From the NCBI GenBank assembly GCA_016303225.1, contig JAEDMC010000114.1, forward strand, positions 1-9,941: 9,941 nucleotides of DNA, given 5' to 3'. This stretch comes from Kiritimatiellia bacterium. Lineage in GTDB: Bacteria > Verrucomicrobiota > Kiritimatiellia > RFP12 > UBA1067. Within the stretch, counting starts at the first letter, position 1. Each line of letters opens with the position of its first letter. Positions 1 through 7,700 of this stretch are shown piece after piece. The notes below the pieces were generated by a model, which was given only the letters and a program-made list of their open reading frames with translations, was not told the origin of the DNA and did no database searches. The position numbers and the translations under genes were made by a program.

Positions 1-233
1 GTCAAATCATCTTCAATGGCGACCTTCAAGCGGGTGAGACGGCGCGTCATTTCAGTCGCATAAGCGACTCGGCAAGGCGACGGGCTTTTGTGTGTCAGCC
101 CGGAGGGCTCGGCTGGACGGGACGACAAGCCGATGTTCCAGCGCAGAAAACCGCGCTTTTCAGCGGCTATGAAAAATCAGGGATAGGCGTGTGGAAGTTC
201 GCCACCAGTTCTCGTCTGCGGACATCTTGAACG
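1..233. other. Non-coding or undetermined 3' flank with several inverted repeats
   Basis: No gene can be supported here. Besides the candidate terminator, these inverted repeats are visible: AGTCGC-ATAA-GCGACT (54-69), CGGGCT/AGCCCG (81-86 and 97-102), AGCCC-GGA-GGGCT (97-109) and TCGGCT/AGCCGA (109-114 and 128-133). Two edge-crossing reading frames exist. A plus frame runs from base 3 to a TGA at 228-230. A minus frame has an ATG at 48-50 (MTRRLTRLKVAIEDDL, continuing off the window). The minus one could be the start of a further gene, but 50 nt is too little to judge and no ribosome site precedes it. Confidence 0.4.
146..166 (-). terminator. Candidate intrinsic terminator of the gene block
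   Basis: About 68 nt after the rhamnosidase stop, the minus strand reads CCGCT-GAAA-AGCGCGG followed by TTTTCT. This is a short GC-rich stem with one bulged C, capped by a GNRA-type tetraloop and followed by a brief U-run. Orientation and position fit the end of the operon. The stem is weak and the U-run short, and it competes with an overlapping inverted repeat (140-157), so the call is tentative. Confidence 0.4.
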
Positions 234-3200
234 TTAGCGGTCACTGACGACGCTCGTGCGCTCCAGCCGAACCGGCCCGAGAATGCCCGACGGCAACAGT
301 TGGTCCTCCTTCGTCCAGTGTTTCCAGGTCGTGAAAGTCGTGCGACCGCTCGGCGACGGCTTGCCGGCCTTGACCCACTGCGGAATCTCCTTGATGCCCC
401 CGCGCGCACTATTCCACTCGCAGTCTTCCGGTTTGAAGTCGTCGCCAATCAACCGGTTCGGCCAGAGGTTCGTCACCTTGACGGAGATGGATAAGGGTTT
501 AGGGGTTAGGGATTGGGTGTTAGGGGCTAGGGAAGAGGTGATGTCAAGGCGGAACGGCGGTTTCCAAAGAACCGGGTAGGTCTTTCCGTTGACCGTCACT
601 TCCGCGAGGTTCTTGACTTCGCCCAAGTTCAGATAAACCCGATCGTTCTCCCTCGCTCTTAACCCTTCACTCAGACCTCTCAAATCGTACGTCGCCGTGC
701 CGGAGAAATACTTGAAGTCGGGATCGTCCAGCTCGGTCCACGAAACGAGCTTGTCGAGTTTCGCCGACTTCCCGTTCGGCAACGTCAGCGTCCACGTCCC
801 CTCAACCTTCTCAGCCCCCTCAACCTTCTCAACCCTCTCAACATCCGCCTCACTCTTCGGGCGGAACATCACAAACACGCTGTCTCCCGGATCGGCCCGC
901 CAGGTGACGACCGTACGTCCGTTCTCCTCGTGCCAGTCGGCCGCACGGACGATCTCTCCTGTCGTCGGCTTCCAGAACTCGGGCACCTTGCCGGTCATGC
1001 GGAACGAGAGCTTCAGCTCGGCCGGCTGCGTCCGGTCGGCGTAGGCGACAAAATAGCCGTCCGTGCCGTCCGCATACTCGCGGTGGATGTACTTGACGTC
1101 GTCCGTCGTCCCCGAATACGAGAAGTCTACCGGCGGCAAATGCAGCTTCATCTCCGAGCGCTTGCAGACGAGCCCGCCCGCCTGGCGGACAGCCTCGACG
1201 GCGGCAATCGCCTCGGGACGTTTGAGCGGCGCCTCGGGGAGAGCCAAAAGACGATAGCGGATCCCGCCCGGCGTCACAAGCTGTCCGTCCTTGACCTTGA
1301 GCGAACGGATGCCGCGCAGGTTGATGGCGTCGCAGTTGAGCCCTTCCGGCACCAGCCGGTCGTCATACGGCGTCAGCGTACACGGCATCTGGTCGCCGAG
1401 ATAGACCGCCGCGTCCGCGACGAAGCGTCCGGCCGTCAGCAGATACTGACAGCGCGCCTGGTAGCGGATCAATTCGCCGACATACGGCCACCACGTGTTC
1501 GTGCGGTCGAAGTGCATACCCCACTGTCCCATCGTCATGCCCGGCAGGTAGCGGCTCCCCTTCGGCCACGGCTGATGCGCGAAGCGGTGGTAGATGAGCT
1601 TGTTCACGCCCTCGCAGTAGGCGAGATCGCCCTGCGTCTTCATGGACCAAAGATCGCTCTGCCACTTGCCGCCCCACGGACCCGGCGCCGTCGTAAACGC
1701 CTCGGCGCCGACGACCGGCTTGCCGAAGACATGGGCCATCGACGCGACCATGCGCGTCACGCCCGTGCCGCGGTTGTTCTTCTCGCCGCACCAGAACTCG
1801 CTCATCGGCACGTCGCAGAAATAGCCGTACTCGAGGTCGTCCGCCGGACAGTTCCCGTACGGCTCGAGATAGAACTTGAGTCCGTACTGCCGGCACTTCG
1901 CCTGCAGCGCGCCCGGATAGTTCTCGCAGAACAGCGCCGCGATGACGCGCCGGAAGTCGTCCAGGAACTTCTCCGTCTCCGGCGCATCGCCGACCACATA
2001 CCCGACCAGGACCGGCAGGAACGGACGAATCGAGTATCCCGCCCGCTTCTCGAACTCCCGCTCAAATCCCTGCGTCCAGTTCTGGCAGCCGATCTCATAG
2101 CTGTCAACAAGGGTGCCCGTCAGGCCCGAACCATGATCACCCGCAAGATCGCCAAGCGAACGGCAGAGCTTGCCAACGTAGGATTCGAAGTGGAAGTCGA
2201 GCGCCGTCCGCGACAGCTTGTCGACCTCGAAGCCGCAACCGAAACGGGAGGCCGGATGGTTCTTCTTGCCGTTCGACTTGTAGCCAATGCGAAGGAGCTT
2301 CCAGTCCTTTCCGGACGGGGCGGACCACTCCAGCGAGCCGTCCGCCTTGACTTGCGTGCTCAAGTCGACAATCGCATCCTTCGCCACTGCCGGACCGATC
2401 GACGGATAGGCCGGATACGGTTTCTGGTCCCGCAGCACGAACGTCTTGCCCTCGAATCCGGGGATCACCGCACGGTTCAGAAGCGCGAGCTTTCCGATTG
2501 TGCACGTCTTGATGGAACCGGGAATCTGCTGCGGCGCGAAGGAGAGCCGCCAGTGCCGCGCCGTAAGCGGCTTTTCGAACGGGATGTTCTGGACCGACGT
2601 GATGATGATCGAGTCGATCGCGAGCGGCAGCACGATCTCGCCGCCCTTCGCCCAGCTCTTGCCGTCTTCGGACGTCTCCACGGTCACGAACGCGCGATGC
2701 TGTCCGATCCAATCGGACGGCTGGATCTGCACGGCAAGCGCAGTCGCGTTGAACGGCGCGTCCAGCGCGAACTCGAAGGCGTTGTTCGACGGATCGTGCG
2801 CGTCAACCGTCAGCTTCTCGCCAGCTTTCGTCAGCACGCGCTCCGCGCCGACATCGGGAATCGCCATCACGGCGATGTCACCGTAGAATCCGTTCGTGTT
2901 CTTCGGAAGCGGCAAGGTGCCGCGAAAGGTCGTGCCGCCCTTCACGGACGTCTCGGACGTCGTCACGATCTTCATCGAGTTGGACGCCGCATTCCACGGT
3001 CCGCCCGAGCTCGACCAGCCGCTGCAGTTTGGGATGATGACCTCGAGCCCGAGCCGCCGCGCCTCCGCGCACGCGAAGCGGATGTGCTCGTCCCACGCGG
3101 GCGTGTTGAAAGCGACCGGTCCCGGCGGGATCTCGCACCCCGCGTCGAAAAGGTGTACGCCGCCGAGTCCCGCCTCGGCAATCGCCTCCAAATCGGCGGT

Positions 3201-3353
3201 GATGCCTTCCTTGGAGACGTTCCCGTTCATCCAATGCCACCACGTCTGCGGCCTCGCCTCCCGCGGCGGATTGAGGAATTCCTCCTCCAATGTCTCCGCG
3301 AACCCACCAGCCGTTAGACCTGCGACCACAACAGCAATCGCAACTTTCTTCAT
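234..3353 (-). CDS. Secreted GH106-type alpha-L-rhamnosidase
   Basis: This protein of about 1039 residues is expected to hydrolyse terminal alpha-L-rhamnose from plant polysaccharides or rhamnosylated small molecules. A signal peptide (MKKVAIAVVVAGLTAGGFA) is followed by the GH106 opening RPQTWWHWMNGNVSKEGI (34-51) and LEAIAEAGLGGVHLFDAG. The catalytic barrel runs to about residue 735. Candidate catalytic carboxylates are Glu420 in VDSYEIGCQNWT and Glu551 in VGAEAFTT. They match the two conserved GH106 glutamate regions, but assigning acid and base roles needs an alignment. A C-terminal beta-sandwich (about 850-1035) has the typical LNLGEVKNLAEVTVNGK and VTNLWPNRLIGDD motifs. The start at 3353 is chosen for its signal peptide and GGAGGA box; an in-frame GTG at 3404 overlaps the esterase stop. 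Three low-complexity insertions sit in C-terminal loops. The family call is strong; the substrate is open. Confidence 0.9.
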   Translation of the reverse strand: MKKVAIAVVVAGLTAGGFAETLEEEFLNPPREARPQTWWHWMNGNVSKEGITADLEAIAEAGLGGVHLFDAGCEIPPGPVAFNTPAWDEHIRFACAEARRLGLEVIIPNCSGWSSSGGPWNAASNSMKIVTTSETSVKGGTTFRGTLPLPKNTNGFYGDIAVMAIPDVGAERVLTKAGEKLTVDAHDPSNNAFEFALDAPFNATALAVQIQPSDWIGQHRAFVTVETSEDGKSWAKGGEIVLPLAIDSIIITSVQNIPFEKPLTARHWRLSFAPQQIPGSIKTCTIGKLALLNRAVIPGFEGKTFVLRDQKPYPAYPSIGPAVAKDAIVDLSTQVKADGSLEWSAPSGKDWKLLRIGYKSNGKKNHPASRFGCGFEVDKLSRTALDFHFESYVGKLCRSLGDLAGDHGSGLTGTLVDSYEIGCQNWTQGFEREFEKRAGYSIRPFLPVLVGYVVGDAPETEKFLDDFRRVIAALFCENYPGALQAKCRQYGLKFYLEPYGNCPADDLEYGYFCDVPMSEFWCGEKNNRGTGVTRMVASMAHVFGKPVVGAEAFTTAPGPWGGKWQSDLWSMKTQGDLAYCEGVNKLIYHRFAHQPWPKGSRYLPGMTMGQWGMHFDRTNTWWPYVGELIRYQARCQYLLTAGRFVADAAVYLGDQMPCTLTPYDDRLVPEGLNCDAINLRGIRSLKVKDGQLVTPGGIRYRLLALPEAPLKRPEAIAAVEAVRQAGGLVCKRSEMKLHLPPVDFSYSGTTDDVKYIHREYADGTDGYFVAYADRTQPAELKLSFRMTGKVPEFWKPTTGEIVRAADWHEENGRTVVTWRADPGDSVFVMFRPKSEADVERVEKVEGAEKVEGTWTLTLPNGKSAKLDKLVSWTELDDPDFKYFSGTATYDLRGLSEGLRARENDRVYLNLGEVKNLAEVTVNGKTYPVLWKPPFRLDITSSLAPNTQSLTPKPLSISVKVTNLWPNRLIGDDFKPEDCEWNSARGGIKEIPQWVKAGKPSPSGRTTFTTWKHWTKEDQLLPSGILGPVRLERTSVVSDR
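483..533 (+). repeat. Telomere-like GGGTTA-type repeat and G-quadruplex motif inside the rhamnosidase gene
   Basis: The plus strand has six runs of three or four G (495-497, 502-505, 509-511, 515-517, 523-526, 530-532) separated by 3-5 nt, mostly TTA/TTTA/CTA. This exceeds the standard four-tract G-quadruplex rule with short loops. The G-rich strand is the template strand of the gene. In the protein it encodes SLAPNTQSLTPKPLSIS (941-957), a Pro/Ser/Thr-rich loop just before the conserved VTNLWPNR motif. Confidence 0.8.
655..686 (-). repeat. Low-complexity purine-rich island in the rhamnosidase gene
   Basis: The minus strand is a purine-rich, repeat-like stretch containing AAGGGTTAAG (658-667) and GAG spaced at roughly 9 nt. 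It encodes LRGLSEGLRA at about residues 891-900, between two conserved beta-sandwich motifs (FSGTATYD and RVYLNLGEVKN). It is more degenerate than the other two islands, so calling it a repeat depends partly on its similarity to them. Confidence 0.45.
801..845 (-). repeat. Five 9-bp tandem repeats coding for an (x-V/A-E)5 linker
   Basis: Five consecutive 9-nt units on the plus strand (ctcaacctt, ctcagcccc, ctcaacctt, ctcaaccct, ctcaacatc) read in the gene as DVE-RVE-KVE-GAE-KVE, residues 837-851 of the rhamnosidase. The period is a multiple of three, so copy-number change keeps the frame. The repeat sits between the end of the catalytic part and the first strand of the C-terminal beta-sandwich, where a charged linker is tolerated. 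Confidence 0.85.
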
Positions 3354-3366
3354 ATTCAGTTCATTA

Positions 3367-3372
3367 TCCTCC
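3367..3372 (-). promoter_or_regulatory. Ribosome binding site selecting the rhamnosidase start
   Basis: GGAGGA on the minus strand, 13 nt upstream of the ATG at 3351-3353. The spacing is longer than usual, but this is the strongest Shine-Dalgarno box in the block and it precedes the signal-peptide Met. It supports this start over the upstream GTG at 3402-3404. A nearer ATG (3362-3364) is followed by TGA after one codon and cannot be the start. Confidence 0.65.
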
Positions 3373-3373
3373 G

Positions 3374-3389
3374 AAGCCGGCCTCGGCTT
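3374..3389 (-). other. Intercistronic hairpin before the rhamnosidase ribosome site
   Basis: A perfect inverted repeat, AAGCCG-AGGC-CGGCTT on the minus strand, has a 6-bp GC-rich stem and a 4-nt loop. It lies in the 47-nt gap between the esterase and rhamnosidase and ends 1 nt before the GGAGGA box. No U-run follows, so it is not an intrinsic terminator. It could affect translation or mRNA stability between the two enzyme genes. Confidence 0.5.
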
Positions 3390-3400
3390 GTCCGCAATCG

Positions 3401-4762
3401 TCACCTGGCCGCCTCAGGCGCGGATGCGGCGGCGCCGTCGTCCTTCAGCCACTCCGCAGTGCGCAAATAGAACTGGTCCCACACGCCGTGCGGCATGGCG
3501 AAGCCGGTCATGATCCGCTTGCCCTTCGCCGGAATCTGGTTATACGCCGTCCAGACGCAGTGCGGATGGCACGCCGCATCGGCCGTGCCGCAGGTGACGG
3601 TGACCGGCACGCGAATCCGCTGCGCGAAGTTGACGCCGTCATAGTAAGGCGCGTTCCGCTCCACCGCGGCGCGGCGCACGTCATTCGTCTGCTCCTTCCA
3701 GAACTGCGGCCAGCCGTCGAAGCGACCGGCGCGGTGCGCCGAATGGTCCGTCAGCGCCGGCACATGAAAGGCGCCCTTCGTGAAATGCCGGTTCAATCCC
3801 ATGCAGAAGAGGCCGAAGCCGCCGCCCTGCGACGTGCCGTCGTAGACGAAACGCCCCAGGTCCGCATCCTCCCGCGCCGCCACCCAGTCGATCGCGCGGT
3901 CGATACCGAGCAGCACCGGATAGAAGTAGCAGTCGCGCGGATCGTCCGAGGCGATTCCAGCCGTGCAGTAGCGGGACGCCCCCGGCCACTTCGCCCGACA
4001 GTCGGCGTTGAGCTTCTCGTACGCCGGTTTCTGCGTCTCTGCGTCCGGCGGAAACGGAAACACCGTCATGAAGAGGTTCAGGTACCCCGGCGTCATCCGC
4101 GGATTCTGGCTCCAGCCGCCGAATCCGGCCGCAGCGACCTGCACGATCACCGGCAGCTTCCCCTTGGCGGACTTCTCCTTCGCGAGCCATCCGTAGACGC
4201 GCCGTCCGCCCAGGGTCGCGAAGCTGACGCCCCAGACGTTCCAGTTCGCGTTGGACCACTTCGCGCTCGGCTCGACCTTCGCGTCGAGCGGAACCTTCTT
4301 GACCTCCTCGCGGCCCTTCGCCCAGAACGCATCAAAGTCCGCCGGACACGGCGCCGCCGGACGCAGTTTCTCCGGTTCGAAGCCGACAGACGCGAACCAC
4401 TCGTCCTGACGGTACTGCGTCGTCGGAAAGCCAGCGAGGTCCGACCGCAGCACCAGCCGCAGGAATCCGGGCTCCGCAAGCGTACCGCACACCGTGAACG
4501 GATTCCCGTTCGCAAGATCGACCACGTTCGTCGGCGCAACGATATGAGGACCGAAGTTGTCAAGGACGGTCGTCACCTTGCCCGCCTTGAGCGGCACGCC
4601 GTTCGTGTCCGTCACCTTCACGACGAACGTCGCGGTCTCCCCGCAGGCGTACATCGCCAGCGGACGATCCGGCCGCACCTCCAGGCAAAGCTTTCCCGCG
4701 CCAACTGCGGCAGACACCGACAGCGCCAATGCCAATGCTCCGATGATCTTATTCATGATCAT
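3401..4762 (-). CDS. Secreted acetyl-xylan-esterase-like (AXE1 / cephalosporin C deacetylase family) serine esterase
   Basis: This 453-residue alpha/beta-hydrolase is predicted to remove acetyl groups from plant-type glycans or glycosides outside the cytoplasm. A signal peptide spans about residues 3-22. An Ig-like beta-sandwich follows (about 25-125), as in other secreted AXE1 proteins, then the catalytic domain (about 140-440). The likely triad is Ser311 in the nucleophile elbow DGTSQGGG (AXE1 proteins usually have GGSQGG), Asp395 in CGTADAACHP and His425 in AMPHG. The stretch DPRDCYFYPVLLGIDRAIDW matches the family's conserved region before the elbow. Two in-frame ATGs occur (4760-4762 and 4754-4756); the second (MNKIIGAL) gives the more usual signal peptide. 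Neither has a Shine-Dalgarno, and the first is 5 nt past the pump stop, so coupled reinitiation is likely. The natural substrate is unknown; xylan, pectin or an acetylated small glycoside are all possible. Confidence 0.88.
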   Translation of the reverse strand: MIMNKIIGALALALSVSAAVGAGKLCLEVRPDRPLAMYACGETATFVVKVTDTNGVPLKAGKVTTVLDNFGPHIVAPTNVVDLANGNPFTVCGTLAEPGFLRLVLRSDLAGFPTTQYRQDEWFASVGFEPEKLRPAAPCPADFDAFWAKGREEVKKVPLDAKVEPSAKWSNANWNVWGVSFATLGGRRVYGWLAKEKSAKGKLPVIVQVAAAGFGGWSQNPRMTPGYLNLFMTVFPFPPDAETQKPAYEKLNADCRAKWPGASRYCTAGIASDDPRDCYFYPVLLGIDRAIDWVAAREDADLGRFVYDGTSQGGGFGLFCMGLNRHFTKGAFHVPALTDHSAHRAGRFDGWPQFWKEQTNDVRRAAVERNAPYYDGVNFAQRIRVPVTVTCGTADAACHPHCVWTAYNQIPAKGKRIMTGFAMPHGVWDQFYLRTAEWLKDDGAAASAPEAAR

Positions 4763-4767
4763 AGGAG

Positions 4768-7700
4768 TTATGTTGTTTGGGCTGCTCGGCTCTTCAACTC
4801 CCTCTTGCGGGCACCCCTCGCCGCCACGTAGGCGAAGAAGCGCTTGACGCGCTCGCGCCAGGTCTGGAAGAGCGCGTAGAGCCCGGGGACGAGCAGGATG
4901 CCGAACGAGACGGACGCGGCCATGCCCCAGAACTCGGTGGTGCCGAGGTGGTTGCGGCTCGCCGCGCCCGCGCCGGTGGCGACCATCATCGGCAGCGTGC
5001 CGAGTAGCGTCGTCAGCGCCGTCATCAAGAGCGCGCGCAACCGCTCACCCGCGGCGGTGCCGGCCGCATCGACAATCGAATAGCCGTCCGTCTCGCGCTT
5101 CTCTTTGGCGAACTCGACAATCAAAATCGCGTTCTTCGACGCCAGACCAATCAGCAGCACCAGTCCCAGCTGGGCGTAGATCGACAGCGAATACGGCGCA
5201 CCGGTCGCGAGAATCCCCCACCATTTGAGACCAGTAAGCGCTCCGAACACGGCGACGAAAATCGAAAGCATCACCGGCAGCGGAATCGTCCACGATTCAT
5301 ACTGCGCCACGAGGAAGAGATAGCCAAACAAGACCGCGAGCGCCAAGAGCGGCGCCGTGGTGCCGGCGTTCTTCTGCTCCTGGTAGGTGATGCCCGACCA
5401 TTCGTAGCCGTATCCCTCGGGCAGTGTGCGCTTGAGCGCATCCACAATCTGCACCATCACGTCGCTCGACGCGACGCCCGGCTTGGGCATCACGGTGATG
5501 CCGGCGGCGAGGAACTTGTTGTAGCAGCTGACGGTGCGCGGACCAATCTCGCGCGAAATCGAGCCGAGCGAACCAATCGGCACCATCGCGCCTGCGTTGG
5601 AGCGCACGTAGAGGTCGGCCACCGCCTCGGGCGTGGCGCGGCCATTCCAGTCGGACTGCACCGTGACGCGGTTGACCTGCGTGCCGAGGTTGACGTCGTT
5701 GACGTAGCGCGAACCGAGATAGTTCTGCAAAGTCGCGTACGCCGCCGAAACCTCCACTCCGAGCATTTCCGCCTTGTCGCGGTCAAGGTCGAGCCGCAGC
5801 ATCGGCGTGTTGGCCGTGTAGCCAGAAAAGGCCGCCATCACACCGGGCAGCGAATTGAGCTCGCGCAACACCATCTGGAGCGTTTTGCCCAGACGTTCAG
5901 GATCCATATCTTCCTTCGATTGCACGCGCAAGTCGATGCCGTTGTTCATACCGAGCCCCGGAATCGCCGGCGGCACGAAAACGCGGAACGTCGCCTCGGG
6001 AATCTCGTTGAGGACCGCGCCGAGGCGCGCCATCAGCGGCTCAATCTGCTGTTCGGGGAGCTTGCGCTCTTCCCACTTCTTGAGATCGACAATCAACATG
6101 CCGAGGTTCTCGCCGCGACCGGCGATCATCGATATGCCGACGACCGCGAGCACGTTCGTCACTTCCGGAACCTCGCGCTTCAAGAGCTCGGTCGCGCGAA
6201 TCATCACCGCTTCGGTTTGCGGACGCGTCATGCCCTCGGGCAGTTCGACCGAGCCGAAAATCACGCCCTGGTCTTCCTGCGGCAGAAACGACGTGCTCGT
6301 GCCCATGAACGCCTGCACCGTCAAGAGCACCGTCAGCGCCAGCAACATTCCAGTCAGCAGCAACCGCGCCGCAAGAAACTTCGCACACCGTACGAAAAAG
6401 CCCTTGAAGTGGTCAATCGCCCAGTTGAACCACGCCAGCGGCCCGTGCTTGTACGGCCGCGCCTCGTGGAGCAAAAGCGAGCACAGCGCCGGCGCGAGCG
6501 TGAGCGCGCAGACGGTCGAAAAACACACAGCCGCCGACAGCGTCACCGAGAACTGCTGGTAGATGCGCCCCGTGATGCCGCTCATAAAGCCGATCGGCAC
6601 GAAGATGCCCAAGAGAACGAGCGTCGTGGCGATGACCGCGCCGGTCACGTCGCTCATCGCCTGAATAGTCGCCTCCTTGGCATTGAGCCCGCGCGTCTCG
6701 ATCAAAAACTGCACGCGCTCGACGACGACGATGCAGTCGTCCACCACCACGCCGATCGCGAGCACGAGGCCGAACAGCGTCAGGATGTTGATCGAGTAGC
6801 CCATGACCGCCATGAGGATGAAGGTCGAGCACAGCGAAACCGGAATCGTCAGGCACGGAATCAGCGTCGCGCGCCAGTCCTGGAGGAAGATGTAGCACAC
6901 GAGCACCACGAGGGCGAAGGTGATCGCCAGGGTGTTGACGATCTCGCGGATGCAGCGCCGGACGTAGTCGGTCGCGTCGTAGGCGACGGTGTAGTCCATG
7001 TCGTCGGGGAACTCCGCCTTGAGGCGCTTGAGCTCGGCAACGAGCGCGTCCATCGTGGCGATGGCGTTCGCGCCCGGCTTCTGGTTGATGGCGAGCATGA
7101 CGGCCGTCTGGTTGTTGAACATACCGTTAAAGGTGTAATTCTGTTCGCCGATTTCGGTGCGCGCGACGTCCCTCAGCTTGACGATGCCGCCCTGGTCGTC
7201 CTTGCGCACGACGATTTCGTCGAACTCCGCGGCGGTCTTCAAACGCCCGCGAGCAAGTAGCGTATAAGTGAACACGCCATTCTCCTCGGTGGGCGAGGCG
7301 CCGACCGCGCCGAGCGAAGCCTGGATATTCTGCTGCGAGACTGCGGTGATGACCTCCTCGGAATTGATGCCCAATGCCGCCAGTCGCTGCGGATCGAGCC
7401 AGATGCGCACCGAGAGTTTCGGCCCGTAGACGGTCACGTCGCCCACGCCGCCCACGCGCAGCAGCACCGGCTGGATGTTGCCGTAGGCGTAGTCCGAAAG
7501 CGCAAGACGGTTGATCGTCCCCTTCGGCGAATAGAGCGCGAAGAAGCCCAGCGTATCGGAAGACTGGGCGCGGATGCGGCCGCCGAGCTGCTTGGCTTCC
7601 GAAGGCAGTTTCGCCTCGGCCTGCGACAGACGGTTCTGCACCTTGACGAGATCCATGTCGCGGTCGGATTCGACGTCGAACGAAACCTCCAGCTCGTACT

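Noticed and set aside
1..50. Minus-strand ATG at 48-50 starting MTRRLTRLKVAIEDDL and running off the window
   Set aside because: Only 16 codons are visible, with no ribosome site and an upstream hairpin. It could be the next gene but cannot be supported from this window.
3..230. Plus-strand frame open from the left edge to a TGA at 228-230, possibly the end of a convergent gene
   Set aside because: The 75 residues show no recognisable motif, and the stretch is full of inverted repeats and a likely terminator. It is too short to call without sequence to the left.
930..3317. Very long plus-strand open frame (795 codons) antisense to the rhamnosidase
   Set aside because: It lies wholly opposite a convincing GH106 gene. 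The product is extremely rich in Arg, Leu, His and Asp with no recognisable domain, which is typical of the antisense frame of GC-rich genes.
4771..4802. Possible promoter before the esterase (TTGAAG ... CATAAC on the minus strand)
   Set aside because: Both hexamers match poorly and the spacing is about 19 nt; it lies inside the pump's last codons, so chance similarity is more likely.
3290..4831. Plus-strand open frame (513 codons) antisense to the esterase
   Set aside because: Arg/His-rich shadow frame with no domain; the minus-strand esterase has a signal peptide and catalytic triad.
5920..7260. Plus-strand open frame (446 codons) antisense to the RND pump
   Set aside because: Composition is dominated by Arg, His, Asp and Gln, with no family signature; it opposes a fully intact pump gene.
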